Positions 1 to 8,870 are shown, counted from the stretch's first letter. The stretch: DNA of 64,000 nucleotides from CADEDV01 sp964437415 (GCA_964437415.1 CAYTGN010000014.1:1-64000), one strand, 5' to 3'. Notes: generated by a model not told the origin, from the sequence alone. Translations and numbers: made by a program.

Positions 1-71
1 GTGCCATGTTGTTGTGGTTTTAACAGTTAAAAAATATTGCGGGTTAAGAAATATTGTTTAGTTGCATAGTA

Positions 72-1364
72 TTATGCAATCCTCAGTGAGTTGTTAGGTA
101 GCTCAGCATATTTGTAATCACCGAAAGCTTCTTTCATTTCTTCCAAATCATACACAATCTTGTCTTCATCAACCCGTGCATAGAGGTGTAAGTGTTTGAA
201 ATTCTTATGACCGATTATCAGGATGATGGTTTCGGCAGGAACACCATGATTGATTGCTACTGAAGCAAAAGTTCTTCTCCCAACGTGTGTGGTGAGATTC
301 TTTGTGATACCTGAAATGTCTGCAATCTCTTTCAGGTAAGAATTGTATTTCTGATTTGTCAGCATAGGCAATAGAACACCTTTACTCAAACAAATGGGGT
401 GCTGTGCATACTTCCTTATTATTTGTTCCGCAATAGGCAACAGAGGCACTCTGCAAGGTGTACGGGACTTTGTTCTGTAAATTGTTATCCATTTACGCTC
501 TTTCTTATCAATGATTAAATCCTCCAGTCTGAGCTTTTCACAATCGGAATATGCAAAACCAGTAAAGCAGGCAAACACGAATAAATCCTTTACGAGTGCG
601 AGTCTTTCGTTTTGAATGTTTTTGTCCATGATGGCCTTTAGCTCATCCGTATATAAGAACACTTGTACAACGTCTTTGAATTTATCCTTGAAGGAGGAGA
701 ACGGGTCAAGAGCAAGCCAACCGCAGTTCAATCCTTCCTTGATAACAGTCTTGAACATTTTCAGGTACTTCAACGTGGAATTGTGTTCATTGGCCTTTTT
801 AAAGATTGGTTTTCCATCACTTCCTTTGAATGCTGATTCTTCCCGTAGATATTCCCGGAACTCTTTTATGAACTGATAGTTTATTTCTGCTAAAGAAATA
901 TCGGGTACGTTTTTACTTTTCCAGATGAAATTCATCAGATGGTTATAGCAGTATTGATACTTCTTCAGTGTGGAATTACTGAATTCACTTCCGGTTCTGC
1001 TTCTGATTTGTTGCAGGTAGAAGTCAAACAAGTACCGGACAGTTTTGTGGGGTTCAGCTTTGCCTAAAAATCTTTCTTTAAGAGATTTTGCTGAAACTGA
1101 CTCTCCCAAGCGGGACATCTCATTGTAGGTGTTGCGTAACTTAACCTCAATGTCTGTGAGAGATTCGTTGATGGATTTTGATTCAGGGGTGCTTCCCTTA
1201 ACCCGCTGTTTTTTATTATCCCAACGGGTAGGGTCAACCTCCAGGTTGAGCGATAACTCAGTCCTGGTATCATCTTTTGTAATCCGTAAGTAGATTGGAC
1301 ACTTGTGAGTGTCGGGGTTTAATTTTTCTCTTCTAATGAAGAAGAGATTTTTATAACTATTCAT
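72..1364 (-). CDS. Tyrosine recombinase/integrase, IntDOT-like
   Basis: Site-specific DNA recombinase that would integrate and excise a mobile element. Taken from the ATG at 1364 it has 430 residues; the frame stays open to an ATG at 1490, but those 42 extra residues are low complexity and the arm-type DNA-binding domain begins right after the inner start (NLFFIRREKL, CPIYLRIT). A helical core-binding region follows at about 110-230 and the catalytic domain at about 240-415. Seen catalytic residues: Lys299 (TKSRTP), His360-x-x-Arg363 (HVGR), His386 (GHK) and Tyr396 (LYARV). The first catalytic Arg is missing: the usual TGxR motif reads TGFAYSD, as in many Bacteroidota integrases and IntDOT of CTnDOT. 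It lies on the 3' side of tRNA-Asp, which suggests the tRNA end was the target. Family confident; element identity unknown. Confidence 0.9.
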   Translation of the reverse strand: MNSYKNLFFIRREKLNPDTHKCPIYLRITKDDTRTELSLNLEVDPTRWDNKKQRVKGSTPESKSINESLTDIEVKLRNTYNEMSRLGESVSAKSLKERFLGKAEPHKTVRYLFDFYLQQIRSRTGSEFSNSTLKKYQYCYNHLMNFIWKSKNVPDISLAEINYQFIKEFREYLREESAFKGSDGKPIFKKANEHNSTLKYLKMFKTVIKEGLNCGWLALDPFSSFKDKFKDVVQVFLYTDELKAIMDKNIQNERLALVKDLFVFACFTGFAYSDCEKLRLEDLIIDKKERKWITIYRTKSRTPCRVPLLPIAEQIIRKYAQHPICLSKGVLLPMLTNQKYNSYLKEIADISGITKNLTTHVGRRTFASVAINHGVPAETIILIIGHKNFKHLHLYARVDEDKIVYDLEEMKEAFGDYKYAELPNNSLRIA

Positions 1365-1659
1365 GATAACCTTCTTCGGCGATGAATAGTGCGCAACTAT
1401 TGAAGAAGGGCTTCCAGCGTTAGCGATATTGTTTTGAAAAGAGCTGTTTGTGTCCTTGCCGGAGTTGGGACAGTCTGTAAACGTAATCATTTGTTTCTAA
1501 AGGTTTTGTTAAGAAAAATTGTTTTACAAAACCCGATTGTGGGATAAGTTTAGCAAGTGAGGCTGTTTGCATTTTTGGTGAACTGGCGGCCCTGGCAGTT
1601 ATGAGTTCACCAGGTAGTTCACCAAAATCTTTGTGAGTGATTGGGGGTTCTTGCGGTCT

Positions 1660-1701
1660 AAAAACAAAAATCCCCCTGAAAACTGTAATGTTCCAGGGGG
1701 A
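1660..1701 (-). terminator. Rho-independent terminator after tRNA-Asp
   Basis: Read on the minus strand, arms TCCCCCTGGAA and TTCAGGGGGA enclose a ten-base loop and are followed by TTTTTGTTTTT. It sits 25 bases past the tRNA 3' end, so it probably ends the tRNA transcript. Confidence 0.8.
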
Positions 1702-1725
1702 TAAATGAAGTTGATTACTCTTTTG

Positions 1726-1799
1726 CGGACCGGACGGGACTCGAACCCGCGACCTCCGCCGTGACAGGGCGGCATTCTAACCAACTGAACTACCGATCC
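1726..1799 (-). tRNA. tRNA-Asp (anticodon GTC)
   Basis: The minus strand folds as a 74-nt tRNA. Acceptor arms GGATCGG and CCGGTCC pair over seven positions with one U-G, the T arm carries GGTTCGAGTCC, and the anticodon loop reads CTGTCAC, giving GTC for Asp. The discriminator is G and CCA is not encoded (the DNA continues CAAAAG). The gene is intact although a recombinase gene lies just past its 3' end, as expected when an element integrates at a tRNA end and restores the gene. Confidence 0.95.
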
Positions 1800-1816
1800 A
1801 ACTATTTCAATTCTAT

Positions 1817-1865
1817 CGGCATTCTAACCATCCCGATTGCTATCGGGAGAACTACCGATCCAACT
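1817..1865 (-). repeat. Broken copy of the tRNA-Asp 5' half with inserted palindrome
   Basis: Two blocks, 14 nt (1817-1830) and 17 nt (1849-1865), are identical to 1770-1783 and 1787-1803 of the tRNA-Asp locus. The three bases between them in the tRNA are replaced here by the 18-nt palindrome TCCCGATTGCTATCGGGA (1831-1848). The copy lies 17 nt upstream of the real tRNA in the same orientation, so it would be part of the pre-tRNA leader if transcription starts further right. Confidence 0.85.
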
Positions 1866-1877
1866 TCACTTTGCTCA

Positions 1878-1893
1878 GGATGACAGGTCATCC
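1878..1893. repeat. Short perfect hairpin in tRNA/accA spacer
   Basis: GGATGACAGGTCATCC is a 7-bp stem with a two-base loop. The preceding TGCTCAGGATGAC resembles TGCTCAGGGTGAC at 51118-51130 downstream of rpmJ, so this may be a dispersed intergenic repeat. Confidence 0.45.
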
Positions 1894-2044
1894 CGGATAC
1901 ATCGCTTTTTGGGGAGGCAAAGATAGCCCTGGGTCATTTTCCGGCCAAAACTTTTTCTATTATTTATCCACCTGCTTTTCAGCATTTTGGCAGCCGGCTC
2001 ATATTATCATTTAATGCTTAATTTAGCCGCCTTATTATACGCCT

Positions 2045-3013
2045 ATGCCAAGCAATGCCAACCGGCAATTCCTGGACTTTGAAAAGCCAATTAAGGATCT
2101 GATCGAGGAGATTGAAAATGCCAAAGGCCGCCAGGAAAAGACCAAAATAGATATGGGGGATGTTATCCTCCGGCTTGACCAGAGCATTCTTGAAAAAAGA
2201 AAAGAGATCACCCAGCACCTGAGCAGTTGGCAGCGGGTGCAACTGAGCCGTCACCCCGACCGGCCCTATACCATGAAGTATATTGAGAAAATGACCAGCA
2301 ACTTTGTGGAATTGTATGGCGACCGCAATGTAAAAGATGATAAAGCAATGGTAGGTGGCTTTGCGTCATTGGACGGGGAAACGGTAATGATCATTGGCCA
2401 GCAAAAAGGCATTAATACAAAAATGAGGCAATTGCGCAATTTTGGTATGGCCAACCCGGAAGGATACAGAAAAGCCCTGCGTTTGATGAAACTGGCGGAG
2501 AAATTCAATAAGCCCATCATTACATTAATAGATACTCCCGGCGCCTACCCGGGGCTGGAAGCGGAAGAAAGAGGACAGGGTGAGGCCATTGCCCGCAACA
2601 TATATGAGATGATACGACTGAAAGTGCCGGTGATCTGTGTCATCATTGGTGAGGGAGCCAGCGGCGGAGCTTTGGGCATTGGGGTGGGTGATAAAGTGTT
2701 CATGATGGAGAATACCTGGTACACCGTTATCAGCCCCGAAAGCTGTTCTTCCATTTTATGGCGCAGTTGGGATAAAAAAGAAGTGGCGGCAGAGCAGTTG
2801 CGGTTGACGGCTGACAAAATGCTGGGTTTTGGTTTGATTGACGGTATTATCCCGGAGCCTGTTGGCGGGGCACACTGGGATTATGATGAAGCTGCCCGGA
2901 TAGTGAAAAATTATATCAAACCTGTCATTCAGGAATTAAAACAAATACAGGCTGAACAAAGAGTGAATACAAGAATAGAAAAGTTTGGCAGGATGGGATT
3001 CTGGGAGGAGTGA
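2045..3013 (+). CDS. accA: Acetyl-CoA carboxylase carboxyltransferase subunit alpha
   Basis: Together with AccD (not in this window) it transfers the carboxyl group from carboxybiotin to acetyl-CoA, giving malonyl-CoA for fatty acid synthesis in the cytoplasm. The 322-residue protein has the normal AccA length, a helical N-terminus, then the crotonase-fold carboxyltransferase domain with DTPGAYPG (163-170) and the oxyanion-loop motif GEGASGGAL (202-210). It ends with FGRMGFWEE, typical of Bacteroidota AccA. The biotin carrier and carboxylase subunits are 17 kb away at 19.5-21.4 kb. The start is the ATG at 2045, with no better upstream choice. Confidence 0.97.
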   Translation: MPSNANRQFLDFEKPIKDLIEEIENAKGRQEKTKIDMGDVILRLDQSILEKRKEITQHLSSWQRVQLSRHPDRPYTMKYIEKMTSNFVELYGDRNVKDDKAMVGGFASLDGETVMIIGQQKGINTKMRQLRNFGMANPEGYRKALRLMKLAEKFNKPIITLIDTPGAYPGLEAEERGQGEAIARNIYEMIRLKVPVICVIIGEGASGGALGIGVGDKVFMMENTWYTVISPESCSSILWRSWDKKEVAAEQLRLTADKMLGFGLIDGIIPEPVGGAHWDYDEAARIVKNYIKPVIQELKQIQAEQRVNTRIEKFGRMGFWEE

Positions 3014-3015
3014 TG

Positions 3016-3052
3016 GAGTGAGTCGTTAGTCGGTAGTCAATAGTAGGTAGAG
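3016..3052. repeat. Tandem-word spacer (AGTCGTTAGTCGGTAGTC type)
   Basis: The accA-dapA spacer repeats the word (A/T)AGTC with small changes: GAGTCGTTAGTCGGTAGTC followed by AATAGTAGGTAG. There is no matching reverse arm here. It belongs to the set of word-built spacers described under findings. Confidence 0.55.
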
Positions 3053-3090
3053 AGTTAAAATCTTTTTTTCATTAATAGTTATAGTTTCTA

Positions 3091-3975
3091 ATGTCGCTCA
3101 GAGATCAATTTCGTGGTACAGGTATCGCTATCGTCACACCTTTTCATGAGGATGGAAGTATTGACTGGGATTCTTTCAAGAAGCTGATCCATTTCTGGAT
3201 CGAAAATAAAGTGGAGTATCTCGTTGTGTTGGGTACAACAGGAGAAAGTGCCACCATTCATGGCGCTGAGAAACAGCAGGTGTTTTCTTTTGTGCATGCA
3301 GAAAATGCAGGCCGCCTGCCGCTGGTGGCCGGTATCGGTGGCAATGATACCAAAGAAGTGATAGAGGGTTTCAGACAATTTAACCTCGAAGGCTACAGTG
3401 CTATTTTATCGGTGGCTCCATATTATAACAAGCCTAACCAGGAAGGAATCTTTCAGCACTATAAAGCATTGGATGCCGCCACACCTTTGCCTATCATTAT
3501 GTATAATGTACCGGGAAGAACAGGTATGAATGTCTCGGCCGATACTACTCTTCGTATTGCCCGTGAATGCAAAAACATTTTTGCCAGCAAAGAGGCCAGC
3601 GGCAGTTTTGACCAAATCAATCAAATAATAAAATATAAACCTGCGGATTTCATGGTCATTAGCGGTGATGATCCCATCACCTTACCGATGATTGCCTGCG
3701 GAGCAGAGGGGTTGATTTCTGTTATCGCCAATGCATATCCGAAAGAATATGCTGAAATGGTGCGGCTTTGCATAGAAGGCAAATTTGCTGAAGCATTGCC
3801 GCTGCACCTGAAATACATTGACATCATCACTTCGATGTTTGCCGAAGGCAGCCCCGGCGGGGTGAAAGCTTATTTGTCAGAAATGGGTCTTTGCAAAAAC
3901 ACTTTCCGCTTGCCTGTGTGGCCGGTGAGTGAGAAGCATCTTGCGAGGATTAAAGAGTTGATGAAGGAAGTGTAG
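3091..3975 (+). CDS. dapA: 4-hydroxy-tetrahydrodipicolinate synthase
   Basis: Condenses pyruvate with aspartate semialdehyde, the first committed step to diaminopimelate and lysine. The 294-residue class I aldolase (TIM barrel) shows GTTGES at 48-53 for the pyruvate carboxylate, catalytic Tyr138 in MYNVPGRTG, and the Schiff-base Lys167 in FASKEASG. All key residues are present, so dapA rather than a related NAL-type aldolase is the likely identity. It follows accA in the same direction after 77 bases. Confidence 0.96.
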   Translation: MSLRDQFRGTGIAIVTPFHEDGSIDWDSFKKLIHFWIENKVEYLVVLGTTGESATIHGAEKQQVFSFVHAENAGRLPLVAGIGGNDTKEVIEGFRQFNLEGYSAILSVAPYYNKPNQEGIFQHYKALDAATPLPIIMYNVPGRTGMNVSADTTLRIARECKNIFASKEASGSFDQINQIIKYKPADFMVISGDDPITLPMIACGAEGLISVIANAYPKEYAEMVRLCIEGKFAEALPLHLKYIDIITSMFAEGSPGGVKAYLSEMGLCKNTFRLPVWPVSEKHLARIKELMKEV

Positions 3976-4264
3976 CTTTTCTTTTATTGCAAAATTATAA
4001 CTGGTGTTGTTCAAATGTATTTGATAGAGCAACCAGGCAGCACAAAACATGAGTAATTTACATTTCAGGCTCATATCTTGTAAAGCAACAGTTTTCCACA
4101 TTCCTGCCGTAAAATTACCCTCGTAGTATTTTTTCTTCATTGAGAATCCACACCTTGAAATTTGCGGATTGAATTAATGGTAATTCTACCTTTCAGGGCT
4201 GAGTGCTATCACCTATTTTCGGGACACACAATAATAATCCGAAATTTCCAACGTTTACCGAAAC

Positions 4265-4789
4265 ATGAAAACCGTACTCTTATATCTTTTCCTCCTTGCT
4301 TCCTGCGCTGTGTCGGCGCAGAACGTACTTGACTCTATTCAACTGACCGAGTTCCCTGTTCGCAAAGGTGTTATTTATAAATATGAATACAAGAGTAACA
4401 CAGCTCCTGTTTATGCATCCACACTTTCAATAGTAGGAGTGTTGACGGAAGAAGATTCAGTTTTTCATTTTGAAGACGGGAAAGTTTCAGCCGTGTTTGT
4501 GATTGATGATATGTATTCGGTGGTGATCAGTAACAGCAAAGCTGAACTCATCACTTACAGCAACCTCAGTGCAACCGATTTGAAAAAGGGTGATGAAGTG
4601 TTCCGCGGCGATTATGTGGGCACCACTGCATCTGCCTATGACGAAACATCCGAAAGGAAACAGGTGGACATACTTGTACTCCAAAAAAATAAACGTATCC
4701 CTTATACCAAGACCATACAGTATATCCGTTACAACATGTCGAAGGGAAATATTTCGAAGGCTGGCAACGGGTTAAACAGCCGCTTATAG
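4265..4789 (+). CDS. Secreted protein of unknown function
   Basis: 174 residues beginning with a clear Sec signal peptide (MKTVLLYLFLLASCAVSAQ, cleavage after SAQ likely), so exported to the periplasm or surface. The rest is strand-rich with no motif I recognise. Its last six bases overlap the 3' end of rnz on the other strand. The 289 bases between dapA and this gene hold no convincing gene. Confidence 0.75.
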   Translation: MKTVLLYLFLLASCAVSAQNVLDSIQLTEFPVRKGVIYKYEYKSNTAPVYASTLSIVGVLTEEDSVFHFEDGKVSAVFVIDDMYSVVISNSKAELITYSNLSATDLKKGDEVFRGDYVGTTASAYDETSERKQVDILVLQKNKRIPYTKTIQYIRYNMSKGNISKAGNGLNSRL

Positions 4790-5686
4790 TTTATAAGCCA
4801 CTCCTTCAAGTGCCAGTTCTGTATTGGGAAAAACTTCCCTTGCCTCTTGTTCAAATTCCTCCAGCGTATCATACTTGCTGCTAAAATGACCTATCAGCAG
4901 TTTTTTTACTCCTGCCTTTTGTGCAATCGCAGCCGCCTGCCGGGTAGTGGAATGAAACCTTGCTTCAGCTCTTTCTCTCAAATTGTCTAAGTAAGTTGTT
5001 TCATGATAGATCATATCTGCCCCTTGTATATGCGGGATGATGGACTCGTCATACTTCGTGTCGGCACAAAATGCATACATTTTGCCTGACTCTGCAGCAT
5101 CTGTCACCCATTCATTCTTTACCGGTGTGCCGTCTTTTCTTGTATAATCCTCGCCATTCTTCAGCCTGTCATAAAACGAAGATGGTATTTCATATTCCTT
5201 TGCTTTTTCAGGCAGTAGTTTTCGGGGCTGTTTTTTTTCTTTGAAGACGAATCCGTAACATTCTATCCGGTGATTGGTGCGAAAACACTTCACTGTGATC
5301 TTTTCATCATCCAGCAAAGTGCCGGCCGCGGTGATGGTATGCAGGTGCAGATTGAATGGCAGGCTGGTATCGGCCACTTTTAGTTGCAGTTCGATGATCT
5401 CTTTCAATGGCGATGGACCAAATACATGCAGTTCCTGCTGGTGGCTTAATAAACCAAAACTGTTGATAAGGCCGATAAGCCCGAAATAATGATCCCCGTG
5501 AAGATGGGAAATAAAAATATGTGAGATCTTGCTCCGCCTGATCTTGTAATTGATCATCTGTATCTGGGTCCCTTCGCCGCAATCCACTAAATAATTGCTT
5601 CCATCCAGCGTCACCACCTGGCTGGTGGGATGCCGGTCAAAGGCAGGAACTGCCGAATTATTTCCAAGGATAGTGACAGCGAGCAT
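4784..5686 (-). CDS. rnz: Ribonuclease Z
   Basis: Endonuclease that removes the 3' trailer of tRNA precursors; relevant here because the tRNA-Asp in this window lacks an encoded CCA, the kind of substrate RNase Z handles. The 300-residue metallo-beta-lactamase protein has the zinc motif HLHGDH at 61-66, an early Asp in VDCGEGT, a second metal Asp in FCADTKYD, and a final zinc His in LLIGHFSSKY. Length fits the short bacterial RNase Z form. Start ATG at 5686 gives the standard N-terminus (VTILGNNSAVPA). Confidence 0.95.
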   Translation of the reverse strand: MLAVTILGNNSAVPAFDRHPTSQVVTLDGSNYLVDCGEGTQIQMINYKIRRSKISHIFISHLHGDHYFGLIGLINSFGLLSHQQELHVFGPSPLKEIIELQLKVADTSLPFNLHLHTITAAGTLLDDEKITVKCFRTNHRIECYGFVFKEKKQPRKLLPEKAKEYEIPSSFYDRLKNGEDYTRKDGTPVKNEWVTDAAESGKMYAFCADTKYDESIIPHIQGADMIYHETTYLDNLRERAEARFHSTTRQAAAIAQKAGVKKLLIGHFSSKYDTLEEFEQEAREVFPNTELALEGVAYKL

Positions 5687-5687
5687 A

Positions 5688-5787
5688 ACTGGTTGCTGGT
5701 TTTTGTTACTGATTTAGTAACATTACGAAAATAGAGAAAACTTTCTGGTATCAGACTCTTGTCAGTAACCAGCATCCAGCAACCAGT
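5688..5787. repeat. Word-built inverted repeat between STAS gene and rnz
   Basis: The arms at 5688-5711 and 5763-5787 begin or end with the same 12-nt word ACTGGTTGCTGG / CCAGCAACCAGT and both carry GTTACTG / CAGTAAC. A nested hairpin GTTACT-GATTT-AGTAAC lies at 5705-5721. The element fills nearly the whole spacer between the STAS gene and rnz, both on the minus strand. Confidence 0.75.
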
Positions 5788-5789
5788 AC

Positions 5790-6167
5790 CTATTCCTCTC
5801 CATCCAGCAACTCCCGCTCTATCTCCTCCATTTGCACAATATCCCATGCCTCGCTTTCGGAGGGTGTAACATTCATCAGCTCCAAAAGTTCATGCTGGTC
5901 GAGGAAGTTCTCCACCGGCTTTTGCAGCTCACAGATCACAAAAGAAGCGTTGTTTTCGTAGAATTTTTGCTGAATATGGACTAACTTTTCAGCAGCAGCG
6001 ATGTCGAGGTTCCCGATGTCTCCCATTTTCAGCACCAGGTTTTTAACGTCATTTTGGAGGAAAGGGAGCAAACAGTCGCCCAGTTCTTCTGTCATACTTG
6101 CAGAAAGTGAAGGTCCTGGCAGCGTGATGGCATGAAATCTTTCTTTGGTATCGGTTTTGACCTGCAT
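5790..6167 (-). CDS. STAS-domain protein (anti-sigma factor antagonist-like)
   Basis: 125 residues from the ATG at 6167. The body fits a single STAS domain: alternating strands and helices, with DIGNLDIAAAEKL placed where the phosphorylatable Ser/Thr loop of SpoIIAA-type proteins lies, but with no obvious Ser or Thr there (the loop reads GNLDIAA). STAS proteins bind anti-sigma kinases or act in transport complexes; no kinase or phosphatase partner is next to it, so its partner is unknown. The C-terminus is acidic (MEEIERELLDGEE). The frame extends to 6248 but the added residues look non-coding. Confidence 0.75.
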   Translation of the reverse strand: MQVKTDTKERFHAITLPGPSLSASMTEELGDCLLPFLQNDVKNLVLKMGDIGNLDIAAAEKLVHIQQKFYENNASFVICELQKPVENFLDQHELLELMNVTPSESEAWDIVQMEEIERELLDGEE

Positions 6168-6335
6168 AGTTCTTACATTTAAATTGTTGCACCTGCCATC
6201 CGGCCTACAGTTTGATCGCAATGTGGAAAAATGGACAGTCCCCAACAACTTAAATTATCAACATTTCGTTTATAAAAACGGGAAAACAGGAACCGGATTT
6301 ATTTGTTAATATTGTATCACAACCAATTATCTTAA

Positions 6336-8870
6336 ATGGATAACAATTTTTCAGCACAGGTAAAAGAGATCATTTCATTCAGCAGGGAAGAAGCTTTGCG
6401 GTTGGGAAATGACTTTATCGGCACCGAACATCTTCTGCTCGGACTGATACGGGAAGGAGATAATACGGCCGTAAGGATACTAAAAAGTTTTAATGTTGAC
6501 CTTTACGAACTCCGCAAGGAAATAGAACTGGCTGTCAAAGATAAAACAGGAAAAAACATTGCAAATATCAACAGCCTTCCGCTGACCAAGCAGGCCGAGA
6601 AAGTGATACGGGTGACAGTTCTCGAGGCAAAGGCCCTGAAGAGTGCCACCGTGGAAACCGAGCATCTTATGCTTTCTATTTTGAAAAACAAGGAAAACAT
6701 CGCAACACAAATCTTAAATCAGTTTGATGTGGATTATGATCTTTTCAGACAAGAATTAGGCATTGTAAAATCCAGTGACCCGAGAGCCGAATACACTGAC
6801 GAGAATGATGACGACTTTGATGAGGAGAAAAAATATTCTGGTTCCAAGGGAGGCAGCAAGCAAGCCGGCAATGCCAAAAGTAAAACACCGGTGCTGGATA
6901 ATTTTGGCAGAGACATTACCAAGTTAGCTGAGATGGGGGCCCTTGACCCTATCGTAGGCCGTGAGTCGGAAATTGAAAGGGTGTCTCAAATCCTTTCCCG
7001 CCGCAAGAAAAATAACCCGATCCTGATTGGAGAGCCGGGTGTGGGCAAAACTGCTATTGTCGAAGGTTTGGCCCTGCGCATTGTGCAGCGCAAAGTTTCC
7101 AGGGTATTGTTTGATAAAAGAGTGATCTCACTTGACCTTGCCGCTTTGGTGGCTGGTACAAAATACCGGGGCCAGTTTGAAGAAAGAATGAAAGCCATTA
7201 TGAATGAACTGGAGAAGAACAGGGATGTTATCTTGTTCATTGATGAATTGCATACCATTGTAGGTGCAGGTGGCGCCAGCGGTTCGCTGGATGCCAGCAA
7301 CATCTTTAAGCCTGCCCTTGCCAGGGGAGAACTGCAATGCATCGGCGCTTCCACGCTGGATGAGTACAGGATGTATATTGAAAAGGACGGAGCCCTTGAC
7401 CGTCGTTTTCAAAAAGTGATGGTGGACCCACCCAGTGTAGAAGAAACCATCCAGATTTTGAACAATATCAAATCTAAATACGAGGATTACCACAACGTAA
7501 ACTATAACGATGAGGCAATTGATGCCTGTGTGAAACTGAGTGACCGTTATATCACAGACCGTCTTTTACCCGACAAAGCAATTGATGTGATGGATGAAGT
7601 GGGAGCAAGAGTGCATCTGAAAAATATCAATGTTCCCCAAAACATTGTTGACCTGGAAGGGAAGATAGAAGATGTGAAGAATGAAAAAAATAAAGTGGTA
7701 AAGAGCCAGAAATTTGAAGAAGCTGCTTCACTCCGTGACACTGAAAAGCGTTTGCAGGAAGAATTGGAAAAGGCCAAAGCGGAATGGGAAGAGGAAAGTA
7801 AACACAAAAGATACCCCATAGGCGATGAAGACATTGCGGAAGTGGTGAGCATGATGACCGGCATTCCCGTAAAACGCATGGTGCAGGCCGAAACAGAAAA
7901 ACTTCGCAAGATGGCCGAAGACATGAAGGCGATGGTGATAGGACAGGAGGAAGCCATTGCAAAAGTGGTAAAGGCCATTCAGCGGAACAGGGTGGGTCTG
8001 AAAGACCCGAAGAAGCCTATCGGAACTTTTATTTTCCTGGGTCCGACGGGTGTAGGTAAAACCGAACTGGCCCGTTCACTGGCAAGATATATGTTCGATT
8101 CGGAAGATGCGTTGATCCGCATTGACATGAGTGAATACATGGAAAAATTCACCATCAGCCGGTTGATCGGTGCACCTCCCGGATATGTAGGTTATGAAGA
8201 AGGTGGCCAGTTGACAGAAAAAGTGAGAAGAAAACCCTACAGTGTTATCCTGCTGGACGAAATTGAAAAGGCACACCCGGATATTTATAATATATTATTG
8301 CAGGTGCTGGATGACGGCCAACTCACAGATGGATTGGGCAGAAAAGTTGATTTCAAGAACACAACTATCATCATGACCTCTAATATCGGTGTCCGCCAGT
8401 TGAAAGATTTCGGAACAGGCGTAGGCTTCACTACATCTTCCAAAATGGAGCATGAGGATGAGGCTAACAAAGCTGTAATTGAAAAAGCGCTGAAGAAAAC
8501 ATTCTCACCTGAATTCCTGAACCGTATTGATGATGTGATCATTTTCAACTCCCTGACCAAAGACCATATTTTCAGCATCATTGATATCCTGATGAAAGGA
8601 GTTATGAAACGGTTGAACAATCTTGGTTTCAGCCTGGAACTGACAGAGGACGCCAAGAATTTTATTGCTGATAAAGGGTATGATCAGCAGTTTGGCGCCA
8701 GGCCGCTTCACAGGGCTATTCAAAAATACCTCGAAGACCCGCTGGCAGAAGAAATATTGAATATGAATGTGAAGGCTGGTGATGTGCTGGAAGCTGATGT
8801 CGATAAGGATAAAACGAAACTCACATTCACTTTCAGGAAAAAGCCGGAACAAAAATCAAAAGCCTCTTAG
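6336..8870 (+). CDS. clpC: ATP-dependent Clp protease ATP-binding subunit ClpC
   Basis: AAA+ unfoldase that feeds proteins to ClpP and acts in protein quality control. 844 residues in normal ClpC order: paired Clp-N repeats (1-145), an acidic linker, the first AAA+ module with Walker A GEPGVGKT (232-239) and ILFIDELHT, a UVR-type coiled coil near 440-475 (KSQKFEEAASLRDTEKRL), the second AAA+ module with GPTGVGKTE near 570 and VILLDEIEKAHP, and a ClpB_D2 tail. The UVR motif separates it from ClpA and ClpB. ClpP is not in the window. Confidence 0.97.
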   Translation: MDNNFSAQVKEIISFSREEALRLGNDFIGTEHLLLGLIREGDNTAVRILKSFNVDLYELRKEIELAVKDKTGKNIANINSLPLTKQAEKVIRVTVLEAKALKSATVETEHLMLSILKNKENIATQILNQFDVDYDLFRQELGIVKSSDPRAEYTDENDDDFDEEKKYSGSKGGSKQAGNAKSKTPVLDNFGRDITKLAEMGALDPIVGRESEIERVSQILSRRKKNNPILIGEPGVGKTAIVEGLALRIVQRKVSRVLFDKRVISLDLAALVAGTKYRGQFEERMKAIMNELEKNRDVILFIDELHTIVGAGGASGSLDASNIFKPALARGELQCIGASTLDEYRMYIEKDGALDRRFQKVMVDPPSVEETIQILNNIKSKYEDYHNVNYNDEAIDACVKLSDRYITDRLLPDKAIDVMDEVGARVHLKNINVPQNIVDLEGKIEDVKNEKNKVVKSQKFEEAASLRDTEKRLQEELEKAKAEWEEESKHKRYPIGDEDIAEVVSMMTGIPVKRMVQAETEKLRKMAEDMKAMVIGQEEAIAKVVKAIQRNRVGLKDPKKPIGTFIFLGPTGVGKTELARSLARYMFDSEDALIRIDMSEYMEKFTISRLIGAPPGYVGYEEGGQLTEKVRRKPYSVILLDEIEKAHPDIYNILLQVLDDGQLTDGLGRKVDFKNTTIIMTSNIGVRQLKDFGTGVGFTTSSKMEHEDEANKAVIEKALKKTFSPEFLNRIDDVIIFNSLTKDHIFSIIDILMKGVMKRLNNLGFSLELTEDAKNFIADKGYDQQFGARPLHRAIQKYLEDPLAEEILNMNVKAGDVLEADVDKDKTKLTFTFRKKPEQKSKAS

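Noticed and set aside
1599..1784. Minus-strand ORF of 61 codons over the tRNA (MVRMPPCHGGGRGFESRPV)
   Set aside because: This is the usual false translation of a tRNA gene and its terminator; no protein is supported.
3877..4140. Minus-strand ORF of 87 codons below dapA (MKKKYYEGNFTAG)
   Set aside because: Its end lies antisense to dapA; no signal, domain or promoter supports it.
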